A stretch of 64,000 nt of DNA from Aquibaculum sediminis (GCF_040712085.1 NZ_JBFCVK010000002.1:434001-498000), one strand, 5' to 3'. Shown: positions 49,849 to 58,888, numbered from the stretch's first letter. Notes: generated by a model from the letters alone, not told the origin. Translations and numbers: made by a program.

Positions 49849-52617
49849 TTATTCCGCCGCCACGGCCTCTTCCGATTCCAGCCGCACCGCCGCGAACTTG
49901 AACTCCGGAATCTTGCCGAAGGGGTCGAGCTGCGGGTTGGTCAGTACGTTGGCCGCGGCCTCGTTGAAGCAGAAAGGCACGAAGACCATACCCGGCGGCA
50001 CGTCGCGATCCTCGCGCACGCGCAGGCTGATGCTGCCGCGCCGGGTCGTGAGCCGCACCCGGTCGCCCGCTTGCAGACCACGCTCGCCGAGCTCCCTGGG
50101 ATTCAGGCAGGCGATGGGCTCCGGCTCCAGGCTGTTCAGCACTGAGGCGCGGCGGGTCATGGCGCCGGTGTGCCAGTGCTCCAGCAGGCGCCCGGTCGTG
50201 AGCACCAGGGGATAGTCCGAATCCGGAAGCTCGGCCGGCGGAACAAGGCCGGTCGGCACGATGCGTCCGCGGCCATCGGCCGTGGGGAAGCCTGCGGCAA
50301 AGATGATCTCGTTGCCCGGCTGGTCGGGGGCGTCTGCGGGGTAGGTAACCGACTCCTCTCGCTCCACCCGTTCCCAGGTGATGTTGTTCAGCGAGGGCAT
50401 CACCTGCGCCATCTCGGCGAAGACATCGCGCGGATGGCTGTAGGTCCAGTTCAGGCCGAGGCGATTGGCCATCTCCTGGATCAATTCCCAGTCCTGGCGG
50501 GCCTGGCCCGGCGGCGGCACCGCCGGGCGGCCGATCTGCACCTGGCGGTTGGTGTTGGTGTAGGTGCCCCACTTCTCCGCATGGGCGGAGGCAGGCAGCA
50601 CGACGTCCGCATGCCAGGCGGTCTCGGTCAGGAAGATATCCTGCACCACCAGGTGTTCCAGCTTGGCCAGGGCCTTGCGGGCATGGATCTGGTCGGGGTC
50701 GGACATGGCCGGGTTCTCGCCCTGGACATACATGCCCTTGATGCGCCCTTCCCCGACTGCGTCGATAATCTCGACCACGGTCAAGCCCCGGGCGGGGTCG
50801 AGGCTGCGGCCCCAGAGTTCCTCGTACATCTGGCGCACGCCCTCGTCCTCCACTGACTTGTAGTCGGGGAAGACCATGGGGATGAGTCCGGCGTCGGACG
50901 CGCCCTGGACGTTGTTCTGGCCGCGCAGGGGATGCAGGCCGGTGCCCGGACGCCCGATCTGGCCGGTGGTCAGCGCCAGGGAGATCAGGCAGCGGGCGTT
51001 GTCGGTGCCGTGGACATGCTGGCTGACGCCCATGCCCCAGAAGATGATCGAGCGCTGCGAGCGGGCATAAAGCCGGGCCACCTCGCGGATTGTCTCCGCC
51101 GGGATGCCGCAGACCTCGGCCATCTTCTCCGGCGGGAAGTCCTGCACGCTGACCTTGAGCTCCTCAAAGCCCTTGGTGTGCGCCTGGATGTACTGCTCGT
51201 CGTAGAGGCCTTCCTCGATGATGGTGTGCAGCATGGCATTGAGCAGGGCGACGTCCTGGCCCGGCTTGAACTGCAGCATGTGGCTGGCATAGCGCGCCAG
51301 GCCCTGGCGGCGCGGGTCCATAATGACCAGCTTGGCCCCGGCCTTGGCCGCCTGCTTCAGGTAGGTGGCGGCCACGGGATGGTTCTGCGCCGGGCGCGCA
51401 CCGATCAGGATGATGCAGTCGGCCTCGAGCGCCGCGGTGAAGGGGGCGGAGACCGCTCCGGAGCCGATGCCTTCCATCAGCGCTGCCACCGAGGAGGCGT
51501 GGCACAGGCGGGTGCAGTGGTCGACGTTGTTGGTGCCGAAACCCTGGCGCACCAGCTTCTGGAAGAGATAGGCCTCCTCGTTCGAACCCTTGGCCGAACC
51601 GAACCCGGCGAGCGCCTGGCTGCCGTCGCGCTCCAGAATGGTCTTGAGCCCGCCGGCGGCACGCTCCAGCGCCTCCTCCCAGGTCGCTTCGCGGAAGTGC
51701 GTCCAGGGATTGTTGGAATCGATCTTGTCGTCCCAGCGCTTGGGCGCATCCTCGCGGCGGACCAGGGGCACGGTGAGCCGCTCGGGGCTATGGATGTAGT
51801 CCCAGCCAAAGCGGCCCTTGACGCAGAGCCGCTGCTCGTTTGCCGGACCGTCGCGCCCGTCGATCTGCACGATCTTCTCGTCCTTGACGAAGACCTTGGT
51901 CTGGCAGCCGACGCCGCAGAAGGGGCAGAGGCTGTCCACAGACTCGTCGGCCCAGACCGTGCGGCTGTCGTTGGCCTCATCGAGCAGGGTCTTCTCCATG
52001 AGTGCCCCGGTGGGGCAGGCCTGCACGCATTCCCCGCAGGCCACGCAGGTGCTCTCGCCCATGGGATCGTCGAAGTCGAAGATCACCTTGGCGTCGGCGC
52101 CGCGATAGGCCATGCCGATCACGTCATTGACCTGGACCTCGCGGCAGGCGCGCACGCAGAGCCCGCAGTGGATGCAGGCATCCAGGTTGACCGCCATCGC
52201 CGGGTGGGTGACGTCGGGCACCGGGCTCTCGTCCGCCGGAAAGCGGCTGTCGGCCAGTTCGAGCTTCTCGGCCCATTGCCAGAACTTGGAATCGGGGTCG
52301 TGGCTGGTTTCGCGCGCCGGCTGGTCGGCCAGCAGCAGTTCGAAGACCATCTTGCGCGCGGCTTTGGACCGCTCGTCGGCGGTGGTCACCACCATGCCTT
52401 CCGTGGGCTGGCGGATGCAGGACGCGGCCAGCACCCGCTCGCCTTCGATCTCCACCATGCAGGCGCGGCAGTTGCCGTCGGCCCGGTAGCCGGGGTCGGG
52501 GCTGTAGCAGAGGTGGGGGATCTCGGTGCCCTCGCGCGCGGCCACCTGCCAGATGGTCTCTTCCGGCGCGGCCTCGACCGTGCGGCCGTCGAGGGAGAAG
52601 CGGATGGTCTGGCTCAT
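49849..52617 (-). CDS. fdsA: NAD-type formate dehydrogenase alpha subunit (FdsA)
   Basis: 922 residues, no signal peptide, so cytoplasmic. The N-terminus is a 2Fe-2S domain (CYSPDPGYRADGNCRACMVE then CIRQPTEGM) and NuoG-like 4Fe-4S motifs CIHCGLCVRACREVQ and CVACGECVQACPTGAL, then CPFCGVGCQTKVFVKD. The molybdenum ligand is Cys372 in TRLCHASSVAALMEGI, again Cys not Sec. C-terminal MGD binding is LTTGRLLEHWHTGAMTRRAS. It oxidises formate and passes electrons to the FdsB flavin. ATG at 52617 shares one base with the stop of the fdsGB gene and has AGGAGG upstream. Confidence 0.92.
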   Translation of the reverse strand: MSQTIRFSLDGRTVEAAPEETIWQVAAREGTEIPHLCYSPDPGYRADGNCRACMVEIEGERVLAASCIRQPTEGMVVTTADERSKAARKMVFELLLADQPARETSHDPDSKFWQWAEKLELADSRFPADESPVPDVTHPAMAVNLDACIHCGLCVRACREVQVNDVIGMAYRGADAKVIFDFDDPMGESTCVACGECVQACPTGALMEKTLLDEANDSRTVWADESVDSLCPFCGVGCQTKVFVKDEKIVQIDGRDGPANEQRLCVKGRFGWDYIHSPERLTVPLVRREDAPKRWDDKIDSNNPWTHFREATWEEALERAAGGLKTILERDGSQALAGFGSAKGSNEEAYLFQKLVRQGFGTNNVDHCTRLCHASSVAALMEGIGSGAVSAPFTAALEADCIILIGARPAQNHPVAATYLKQAAKAGAKLVIMDPRRQGLARYASHMLQFKPGQDVALLNAMLHTIIEEGLYDEQYIQAHTKGFEELKVSVQDFPPEKMAEVCGIPAETIREVARLYARSQRSIIFWGMGVSQHVHGTDNARCLISLALTTGQIGRPGTGLHPLRGQNNVQGASDAGLIPMVFPDYKSVEDEGVRQMYEELWGRSLDPARGLTVVEIIDAVGEGRIKGMYVQGENPAMSDPDQIHARKALAKLEHLVVQDIFLTETAWHADVVLPASAHAEKWGTYTNTNRQVQIGRPAVPPPGQARQDWELIQEMANRLGLNWTYSHPRDVFAEMAQVMPSLNNITWERVEREESVTYPADAPDQPGNEIIFAAGFPTADGRGRIVPTGLVPPAELPDSDYPLVLTTGRLLEHWHTGAMTRRASVLNSLEPEPIACLNPRELGERGLQAGDRVRLTTRRGSISLRVREDRDVPPGMVFVPFCFNEAAANVLTNPQLDPFGKIPEFKFAAVRLESEEAVAAE

Positions 52618-54323
52618 CACTGAACCTCCTCGGGGAAGTACTTGAAGGCACAGAGCAGCGGATTGGGCGCCGCCTGGCCGAGGCCGCAGATCGAGGCCTC
52701 CATCATCACCTTCGACAGCTCATCGAGCAGTGGCTTGTCCCACTGCGGCGCGTCCAGCAGCTTGACTGCCTTCTCCGTACCAACGCGGCAGGGGGTGCAC
52801 TGTCCGCAGGACTCGTCCTCGAAGAAGCGCATCAGGTTGCGCACCACAGTCTTGATGTCGTCCTTGTCCGAGAGCACCACCACCGCGGCCGAGCCGATGA
52901 AGCAGCCGTGCTCCTGCAGCGTGTCGAAGTCGAGCGGTACAGCGTCCATGCTGGCCGGCAGGATGCCGCCCGAGGCGCCGCCGGGCAGATAACCCTTGAA
53001 GCTGTGCCCCTCGGCCATGCCGCCACAGTATTCCTCGATCAGCTCGCGGACGGTGATGCCGGCTGGCGCCAGCTTGACGCCCGGCTCCTTGACCCGGCCC
53101 GAGACCGAGAAGGAGCGCAGGCCCTTGCGGCCGTGGCGGCCTTCACCGGCAAACCACTCGGCGCCCTTCTCCAGGATGTCACGCACCCAGTAGAGGGTTT
53201 CCACATTGTGGATCAGTGTCGGTCGGCCCCAGAGGCCCTTTTGCGTGGGGTAGGGAGGCTTGTGCCGCGGGTAGCCGCGCCGGCCCTCGATGGACTCCAG
53301 CATGGCGGATTCTTCGCCGCAGATGTAGGCGCCGGCACCGCGGCGCAGCTCCAGGCGGCAGTGGTGTGTCAGGCCTGCCTCCTCGAGAGCCGCGATCTCG
53401 CGCAGCAGCACCTCGCGCAGCTCGGGGTACTCGTCGCGCAGATAGATCCAGCAGGTCTCGCAGCCGGCCACCGATGCAGCGATCAGGGTGCCTTCCAGGA
53501 AACGGTGCGGGTCGCGCTCCAGGTACCAGCGGTCCTTGAAGGTTCCGGGCTCGCCCTCGTCGGCGTTGACCGCCATCAGCCGCGGCCCCGTCTCCTGGCG
53601 TACGAACTTCCACTTGAGTCCTGAGCGGAAACCGGCGCCACCCAGGCCGCGCAGGCCGGAGGCTTCCAGCGTCTCGATCGCCGTCTCCGGAGCCAGGCTG
53701 CCGTCCAGCACCTTGGCCAGCAACGCATAACCGCCCTCGGCGCGATAGGCCTCGAGAGGGCGGTAGTCGGGCAGGCGCGGATGGGTTTCCTGCTTGTCGA
53801 CCAGTTCGGCGATAGTCTCGGCTCGCGCCTGGCCGATGTGGTGATGGCCCACCTCGGCAACCGGCGCCACCTCGCAGCGCCCCATGCAGGGTGCGCGCAC
53901 GACGCGCACCTCGCGGCCGAGATTGTCCGGCAGTGCGGCCAGCAGGGCCTCGGCGCCCATCATTTCGCAGGTCAGCGAATCACAGACCCGCACGGTGAGC
54001 GGCGGCGGCGGGGTTTCCTCGTCCATCACCAGGTCGAAATGGGCATAGAAGGAAGCGGTCTCGAAGACCGCTGCCAGCGGCAGGCTCATCTCCTCCGCCA
54101 GGGCCGCCATATGGCGCGCCGAGAGGTGGCCGTAGTGATCCTGGATCAGATGCAAATGCTCGATCAGCAGGTCGGCCCGCCGCTCCCGCGCGCCCAGCAG
54201 CGCGCGCACCTCCTCCAGGGCCTCGGGCTCGACGCCGCGGCCCTTGGGGGCGTAGATGCCGCCGCGTCGACCGCGCCCGCCGCGCTGGGGAGAGGACGGG
54301 GGTGTGAGCGTTCCATCGGGCAT
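52617..54323 (-). CDS. fdsB: FdsG-FdsB fusion: NuoE- plus NuoF-like subunit of formate dehydrogenase
   Basis: 568 residues. Residues about 25-165 are a NuoE/FdsG thioredoxin-like 2Fe-2S domain (DHYGHLSARHMAALAEEMSL, Cys in VRVCDSLTC and APCMGRCEV). The rest is NuoF/FdsB-like: NADH and FMN site GLRGLGGAGFRSGLKWKF, NADEGEPGTFKDRWYLERDP, LRRGAGAYICGEESAMLESI and a C-terminal 4Fe-4S motif ESCGQCTPCRVGTEKAV with a later SICGLGQ. It takes electrons from FdsA and reduces NAD+. In several species these are two genes, so the single polypeptide is a fusion. First gene of the pair; no FdsD-type helper is visible. Confidence 0.9.
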   Translation of the reverse strand: MPDGTLTPPSSPQRGGRGRRGGIYAPKGRGVEPEALEEVRALLGARERRADLLIEHLHLIQDHYGHLSARHMAALAEEMSLPLAAVFETASFYAHFDLVMDEETPPPPLTVRVCDSLTCEMMGAEALLAALPDNLGREVRVVRAPCMGRCEVAPVAEVGHHHIGQARAETIAELVDKQETHPRLPDYRPLEAYRAEGGYALLAKVLDGSLAPETAIETLEASGLRGLGGAGFRSGLKWKFVRQETGPRLMAVNADEGEPGTFKDRWYLERDPHRFLEGTLIAASVAGCETCWIYLRDEYPELREVLLREIAALEEAGLTHHCRLELRRGAGAYICGEESAMLESIEGRRGYPRHKPPYPTQKGLWGRPTLIHNVETLYWVRDILEKGAEWFAGEGRHGRKGLRSFSVSGRVKEPGVKLAPAGITVRELIEEYCGGMAEGHSFKGYLPGGASGGILPASMDAVPLDFDTLQEHGCFIGSAAVVVLSDKDDIKTVVRNLMRFFEDESCGQCTPCRVGTEKAVKLLDAPQWDKPLLDELSKVMMEASICGLGQAAPNPLLCAFKYFPEEVQ

Positions 54324-54407
54324 CTCTGTAACCTGCTTTCTCTGTTGTCTCTATCGTTTGGGGGCGTTTTCTGTCGATTGCCAAGGCTGCGAGAAGTTGC
54401 GTGCGCT

Positions 54408-54593
54408 CTAGCTGGCCGGCGGCTCGACGATCTCCAGGGTGACGGTGGCGGTGTCGATCAGGAGCTTGCCGGCATGCTCGAAGTTCACCGTCACCCGCGT
54501 GCCGACGGCCGACTGTACCTGCCCCAGGCCCCAGTCGGGCTGCTGCGGGTGGCGGACGAACTGTCCCGGTACATGGTCGATCCCGTCGGTCAT
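54408..54593 (-). CDS. DUF3553 protein
   Basis: 61 residues from ATG at 54593. The sequence DHVPGQFVRHPQQPDWGLGQ and TVNFEHAGKLLIDTATVTLE is the whole DUF3553 domain, a small beta-barrel-like module (UvrD/CarD-tudor-like) common in alphaproteobacteria. Function unknown. Divergent from chpT, 140 bp apart, an association I recall from other alphaproteobacteria. Confidence 0.85.
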   Translation of the reverse strand: MTDGIDHVPGQFVRHPQQPDWGLGQVQSAVGTRVTVNFEHAGKLLIDTATVTLEIVEPPAS

Positions 54594-54733
54594 TCTACAT
54601 AAATTGTAACTTGTCAGAGCCATGGAGGAGTCTACAAAGACGCCCTGGGGCACACCAAGATCAAGAGCGACGTTTGCAGCCCGTGGAGCGACACGGCCGT
54701 GGCATCCATGGATGCTTATGGGAATGGGGCGAG

Positions 54734-55360
54734 ATGGGGCAAAGTGATGTGAGGTTGGCCGAGCTGCTTGCGGCTCGGCTGTGCCATGATCTGGCCAGTC
54801 CGCTTGCGGCCATCGACAATGGCCTGGAGCTGATGACCGATCCCGATTTCGGCGACGCGGCGCAGGCCGGCGAGCTGGTGGGCGAGAGCGTGCGCCAGGC
54901 CGTGGCCAGTCTCAATTTCCTGCGCGCGGCTTTCGGCAGTGCGGGAGCGACGCTGGGCGACCCCCACTATCTGCGGGAAGTGGCGGAAAGCTGGCTGACG
55001 CGCCGCGGCATTGCGCTCAACTGGAACATCGGCTCCGCCGGCCTGCGTCCGGAACTGGGCCGACTGCTGCTCAACCTGCTGGCCCTGGGTGGCGAAAGCC
55101 TGCCGCGCGGCGGCGCGCTCACTCTCAGTGCGGCACAGGCGCCGGCGGCGCAGCGCTTCGGTCTGACGGCTGAGGGGCCGCACGCGGGCCTGCGCCCGGA
55201 GATGCAGCGGGGTCTCGACGCCCTGACGGCCAAAAGCCTCGATCCCCGGGGCGCACAGGCCTTCTATCTGCGTCGTCTGGCCGAGCATCTTGGTGGCACC
55301 ATCGAGGCCGCGCAGGAGACCCCCGACCGCCTGGCGCTCGACCTGATCCTGCGCGGCTGA
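54734..55360 (+). CDS. chpT: Histidine phosphotransferase ChpT
   Basis: 208 residues from ATG at 54734. The DHp-like helix has the phospho-His in LLAARLCHDLASPLAAIDNG, the second helix is VGESVRQAVASLNFLRAAFG, and the degenerate ATPase-like domain includes GRLLLNLLALGGESLPRGGA and GAQAFYLRRLAEHLGG. It carries phosphate from CckA to CtrA and CpdR in the alphaproteobacterial cell-cycle relay. No ATP-binding residues remain, as expected. Earlier in-frame starts would give a disordered leader. Confidence 0.9.
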   Translation: MGQSDVRLAELLAARLCHDLASPLAAIDNGLELMTDPDFGDAAQAGELVGESVRQAVASLNFLRAAFGSAGATLGDPHYLREVAESWLTRRGIALNWNIGSAGLRPELGRLLLNLLALGGESLPRGGALTLSAAQAPAAQRFGLTAEGPHAGLRPEMQRGLDALTAKSLDPRGAQAFYLRRLAEHLGGTIEAAQETPDRLALDLILRG

Positions 55361-55438
55361 GCGCGGGCGTTCCGACGCCCCGTCACTGGGAGCGGCAGGC
55401 GGGCGTGTTGAAGTCCGGTGCCGCAGCCGGCCGCCCTG

Positions 55439-55522
55439 GTGACCTCGTACCACGGCAGCCCTCCCAACTCATCACTGCGAGCGACAGCAGGGAGCGCGGC
55501 AGTCCAGGGCCGGATGCGCCAG
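55439..55522. repeat. Dispersed palindromic repeat, truncated copy
   Basis: Shares GTGACCTCGTACCAC and the CACTGCGAGCGAC and GCGCGGCAGTCCAGGGCC segments with the copy at 56880, but lacks the second half of the palindrome. Confidence 0.7.
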
Positions 55523-55552
55523 CGGGGAGGTGGTTCCTGAACTTCACCCCTG

Positions 55553-55580
55553 TTGACGATAAGAATGATTTGCATTAACT
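55553..55580 (+). promoter_or_regulatory. Promoter with overlapping Fur-like box
   Basis: TTGACG (55553-55558) and TTAACT (55575-55580) are 16 bp apart. Between and across them lies GATAAGAATGATTTGCATTA (55558-55577), close to the classical Fur box, with AATG/CATT symmetry. Fits iron repression of the downstream binding-protein gene. Irr or RirA sites cannot be excluded. Confidence 0.55.
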
Positions 55581-55679
55581 CTGCAATTGCGTCGCAACAC
55601 GCTGCGCTCGGCGCCGGCATAGGCGGGCGCGCCGCAGTTGCCCATGCAGAACCGCTTCATCGACGGGAGTTTCCGACAC

Positions 55680-56726
55680 ATGACCCTTTCTCGCCGCCAT
55701 CTGGCCAGCACGGCCGCCCTTGCCGGGCTCGTCGGTGGACTCGCTTTCCTCGCCATGGCGCCCGCTGCCCAGGCCGAGGGAGAGCTCAACATTTATTCCG
55801 CGCGTCACTACGATTCCGATGCCGCCTTGTACCGAGACTTCACCGAGCAGACCGGCATCGAGATCAACCTGATCGAGGGCAGCGGCGAAGAGCTGGTGGC
55901 CCGCATCCTGAATGAGGGCGCCAACAGCCCGGCCGACGTCTTCATCACGGTGGATGCCGGCCGCCTCTGGCGCGCCGAGCAGGAAGGCATCTTCCAGGCG
56001 GTCTCGTCGGAGACCCTGGAGGAGCGCATTCCGGACTATCTGCGCCATCCTGAGGACCTCTGGTACGGCTTCTCCACCCGGGCGCGCACCCTCTACTACA
56101 ATCCGGAGATCGTCGAGGAGCCGCCGACAAGCTATGAGGATCTGGCCGACCCGCGCTTCGAGGGCCTGGTCTGCATCCGCTCCAGCTCCAACATCTATAA
56201 TCTTTCGCTCATGGCCTCGCTGATCGACGTGCATGGCGAAGAGGGTGCGACCGAGTGGGCCGAGGCCGTGGTGAACAACTTCGCCCGCGATCCCCAGGGC
56301 GGCGACACCGACCAGATCAAGGGCGTGGCCTCCGGCGAGTGCGGCGTGGCCGTGGCCAACCACTACTACTATCTGCGCCTCGTCCGCTCCGACGATCCCG
56401 ACGACCAGGCCGTGGTGGAGAAGGCCGAGCTGGTCTGGCCGAACCAGGATGGCCGCGGCGTGCACGTCAATGTGTCCGGCGCCGGCGTTGCCGCCAATGC
56501 GCCCAATCCCGATGCAGCGCTGACCTTCCTCGAGTACCTGACCACGGACTCGGCCCAGACCTACTTCACCGAGGGCAACAACGAGTACCCGGTGGTCGAG
56601 GGCGTGCTGGACAACCCGGTGCTGGAAGAGTTCGGGGTGCCCAAGGCCCACGAGATCAATGTCGCGGTCTACGGCGAAAACCAGCCGCTGGCCCAGATGA
56701 TCTTCGATCGCGTCGGCTGGCGCTGA
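55680..56726 (+). CDS. Iron(III)-type ABC transporter substrate-binding protein (FutA/FbpA family)
   Basis: 348 residues from ATG at 55680. Signal peptide with a twin-arginine-like start MTLSRRHLASTAALAGLVGG, cleavage after AAQA. Mature start GELNIYSARHYDSDAALYRD, LIEGSGEELVARILNEGANS and ADVFITVDAGRLWRAEQEGI, then GLVCIRSSSNIYNLSL and a double-Tyr region ANHYYYLRLV, which in FutA-type proteins coordinates Fe3+. No permease or ATPase genes are adjacent; it must use partners encoded elsewhere. The Fur-like promoter supports an iron role. Confidence 0.87.
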   Translation: MTLSRRHLASTAALAGLVGGLAFLAMAPAAQAEGELNIYSARHYDSDAALYRDFTEQTGIEINLIEGSGEELVARILNEGANSPADVFITVDAGRLWRAEQEGIFQAVSSETLEERIPDYLRHPEDLWYGFSTRARTLYYNPEIVEEPPTSYEDLADPRFEGLVCIRSSSNIYNLSLMASLIDVHGEEGATEWAEAVVNNFARDPQGGDTDQIKGVASGECGVAVANHYYYLRLVRSDDPDDQAVVEKAELVWPNQDGRGVHVNVSGAGVAANAPNPDAALTFLEYLTTDSAQTYFTEGNNEYPVVEGVLDNPVLEEFGVPKAHEINVAVYGENQPLAQMIFDRVGWR

Positions 56727-56732
56727 GGTAAC

Positions 56733-56766
56733 GCGGGCCGCCTGATCGGCGGCCTGCCTTTCCTTC
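56733..56766 (+). terminator. Terminator of the iron-binding protein gene
   Basis: 10-bp stem GCGGGCCGCC/GGCGGCCTGC (one G-T wobble) with loop TGATC, then the pyrimidine-rich CTTTCCTTC. Confidence 0.6.
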
Positions 56767-56879
56767 TCACATCGGACGCAATGAGACGCGGTGTTCCGGG
56801 GCCATCAGCCAAAGGCCTTGGAGCGCCGCGTCGGCCGTTCTGTCTCCTTGCGTTGACGAGGAACGGGACATCCACTGCG

Positions 56880-57004
56880 GTGACCTCGTACCACCGCAGC
56901 CCTCCCCACTCGTCACTGCGAGCGACCAACGGCAGCGCGGCAGTCCAGGGCCACAGGCTAACCGCCCTGGATCGCCGCGTCGGCTTCGCCTCCTCGCGAT
57001 GACG
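56880..57004. repeat. Dispersed palindromic repeat, diverged copy
   Basis: Inverted relative to the other copies: it starts GTGACCTCGTACCACC, has CGTCACTGCGAGCGACC and GCGCGGCAGTCCAGGGCC on the left, and CCCTGGATCGCCGCGTCGGC with CCTCCTCGCGATGACG on the right. Confidence 0.8.
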
Positions 57005-57199
57005 TGGGTTGAAGGGCGTCAGCACGATCGGTTGTGGTTCAGCTTTCCCCGCCCCACGGCATCACCCCTTGCCCCCGGCCGGCTCGTCTTCCAGAGTCCA
57101 TGACGGAAAATTAATGCAACGGACAGCGGCAATTTAGGGCTTCGTGCTTATCTCTTGCCGTGAAGCAACTTTCCACTTTGGAAACGGAGGCCGTAGCTG

Positions 57200-58699
57200 A
57201 TGTCACTTCTTTCCCTTCAACCCCGCAGGGCCGCGGCCGCCGCGGTGGTCGCCGGCGGGGCGCTGCTCTGGTCGGGCGTGGCGCTCGCCCAGGAGATGCC
57301 GGGCAGCTTTGCCGACCTGGCCGATCGGGTCAGCCCGGCGGTGGTCAACATCACCGCCAGCCAGAGCGCCGAGCCCGAGGAGCGCAGGCGCGGCTTTGGC
57401 GGACCCTCTCCCTTCCCGGAGGGCTCGCCCTTCGAGGAGTTTTTCCGTCAGTTCGAGGACCGCTTCGGCGACCTGCTGCCCGGTCCGCGCGATCAGCAGT
57501 TCCGCGGTCCCGGCGCGCCACGCCAGGGTGTGGGCTCGGGCTTCATCATCGATGCAGAGGGTTACGTGGTCACCAACAACCACGTGATCGATCAGGCCGA
57601 CGACATTCGCGTGCGCCTCTCCGACGGGCGTGACTTGGCGGCGGAACTCGTGGGCAGCGATTCCCAGACCGACGTGGCGCTGCTCAAGGTCGAGACCGAC
57701 AAGGACCTGCCCGCGGTCGAGTGGGGCGATTCCGATGATGTGCGGGTCGGCGACTGGGTTCTGGCCGTGGGCAACCCCTTCGGCCTGGGCGGCTCGGTAA
57801 CCGCCGGCATCGTCTCGGCGCGTGGCCGCGACATTCAGGCCGGTCCCTACGATGATTTCATTCAGACCGATGCGGCGATCAACCGCGGCAACTCCGGCGG
57901 TCCGATGTTCAACCTCGACGGTGAGGTGATCGGCATCAACACCGCGATCTATTCGCCCTCCGGCGGCTCCGTGGGCATCGGCTTCGCCATCCCCTCCAGC
58001 ATGGCGCAGGATGTCGTCGAGCAGCTGCGCGACGGCGGCCAGGTGGAGCGCGGCTGGCTCGGTGTGCGCATCCAGGAGGTGACGCCCGAACTGGCCGACG
58101 GCCTGGGCCTCGATGGTGCCATGGGTGCGCTGGTTGCCAGCGTGCAGCCCGACAGCCCGGCCGAAGCCGCCGGCGTGCGGGCCGGCGACGTGATCACCGC
58201 CTTCGACGGCCAGGAGGTCAAGCGCATGCGTGACCTGCCGCGTCTGGTTGCGGCGGTGCGTGCCGGCAGCACGGTCGAGATGGAGATCTGGCGTGAGGGC
58301 GACAGCGAGACCCTTGATGTGACCATCGACCGCCAGACTCCGGAGGTGCTGGCCGCCATGTCCGGGCAGCAGCAGGCACCGGCCGAGGCCGAGGAGCAGC
58401 CTTCGGAGCGTCTCGGCGCGCGGCTGTCCAGCCTGGGCGAGGAGGAGCGCGAGGCCTTCGGCATCGACGGCGAGCAGGTCGGCGTGGTGATCGCCGAGAT
58501 CGACCCGGCCGGTCGCGCCGCGGCCCAGGGCCTGCGCGTCGGCGACGTGATCGAGGAGGTTGACGGCAACCCGGTCAGCAAGCCGGGCGAGGTCGACAGC
58601 CGCCTGGCCACGGCGGAGGAGCAGGGCCGCAAGGCCGTGGTTCTCCTGCTCAAGCGCGGCGGTGAACCCCTCTACCTGGGGCTCAAGCTCGCGGCCTGA
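57200..58699 (+). CDS. degP: Periplasmic serine protease DegP/HtrA (Do family)
   Basis: 499 residues. Signal peptide RRAAAAAVVAGGALLWSGVA then LAQE. Catalytic triad: His128 in YVVTNNHVID, Asp158 in SDSQTDVALLKVE and Ser232 in INRGNSGGPMFNLDGEVIG. Two PDZ domains follow, about 290-375 and 410-499 (GWLGVRIQEVTPELADGLGL, VGVVIAEIDPAGRAAAQGLR). Arg/Gly-rich text FRQFEDRFGDLLPGPRDQQF in the N-terminal loop is typical of DegP/MucD. It degrades or refolds damaged envelope proteins. Monocistronic, ended by a strong terminator. Confidence 0.93.
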   Translation: MSLLSLQPRRAAAAAVVAGGALLWSGVALAQEMPGSFADLADRVSPAVVNITASQSAEPEERRRGFGGPSPFPEGSPFEEFFRQFEDRFGDLLPGPRDQQFRGPGAPRQGVGSGFIIDAEGYVVTNNHVIDQADDIRVRLSDGRDLAAELVGSDSQTDVALLKVETDKDLPAVEWGDSDDVRVGDWVLAVGNPFGLGGSVTAGIVSARGRDIQAGPYDDFIQTDAAINRGNSGGPMFNLDGEVIGINTAIYSPSGGSVGIGFAIPSSMAQDVVEQLRDGGQVERGWLGVRIQEVTPELADGLGLDGAMGALVASVQPDSPAEAAGVRAGDVITAFDGQEVKRMRDLPRLVAAVRAGSTVEMEIWREGDSETLDVTIDRQTPEVLAAMSGQQQAPAEAEEQPSERLGARLSSLGEEEREAFGIDGEQVGVVIAEIDPAGRAAAQGLRVGDVIEEVDGNPVSKPGEVDSRLATAEEQGRKAVVLLLKRGGEPLYLGLKLAA

Positions 58700-58718
58700 C
58701 GCAGAGTTTCATGTCCCT

Positions 58719-58756
58719 AAAAGGGGAGGCGGTACGACCGTCTCCCCTTTTTTATT
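58719..58756 (+). terminator. Rho-independent terminator of degP
   Basis: Stem GGGGAG..GGT with ACC..CTCCCC closed by AAAA/TTTT, 3-base loop, then TTTTTTATTT. The clearest intrinsic terminator in the window. Confidence 0.9.
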
Positions 58757-58792
58757 TGCCAATCGGAAGAGGTCACGAGGTCCCTTTTCTCT

Positions 58793-58888
58793 CGTCATCG
58801 CGAGGAGGCCGCCAGGCCGACGCGACGATCCAGGGCGGGTGCCCGTGGCCCTGGATTGCCGCGCTCCCTGCGGTCGCTCGCAATGACG
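58793..58888. repeat. Dispersed palindromic repeat, copy 2
   Basis: Near-identical to the copy at 49716: CGTCATCGCGAGGAGGCCG, GATCCAGGGCGGGTGCCCGT, GGCCCTGGATTGCCGCGCTC and GCTCGCAATGACG. Located between the degP terminator and the stop of the TPR lipoprotein gene. Confidence 0.85.

Larger units (their letters stand above)
55361..55679. other. Intergenic region between chpT and iron-type binding protein
   Basis: 319 bp without a gene. It holds a truncated copy of the dispersed repeat (55439-55522) and, at its end, a Fur-like promoter for the binding protein. Confidence 0.5.
56727..57199. other. Intergenic region with terminator and repeat
   Basis: 473 bp without a gene. It contains the terminator of the binding-protein gene (56733-56766), a diverged copy of the dispersed repeat (56880-57004), and the leader of the degP gene with a GGAGG ribosome site. 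Confidence 0.5.
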
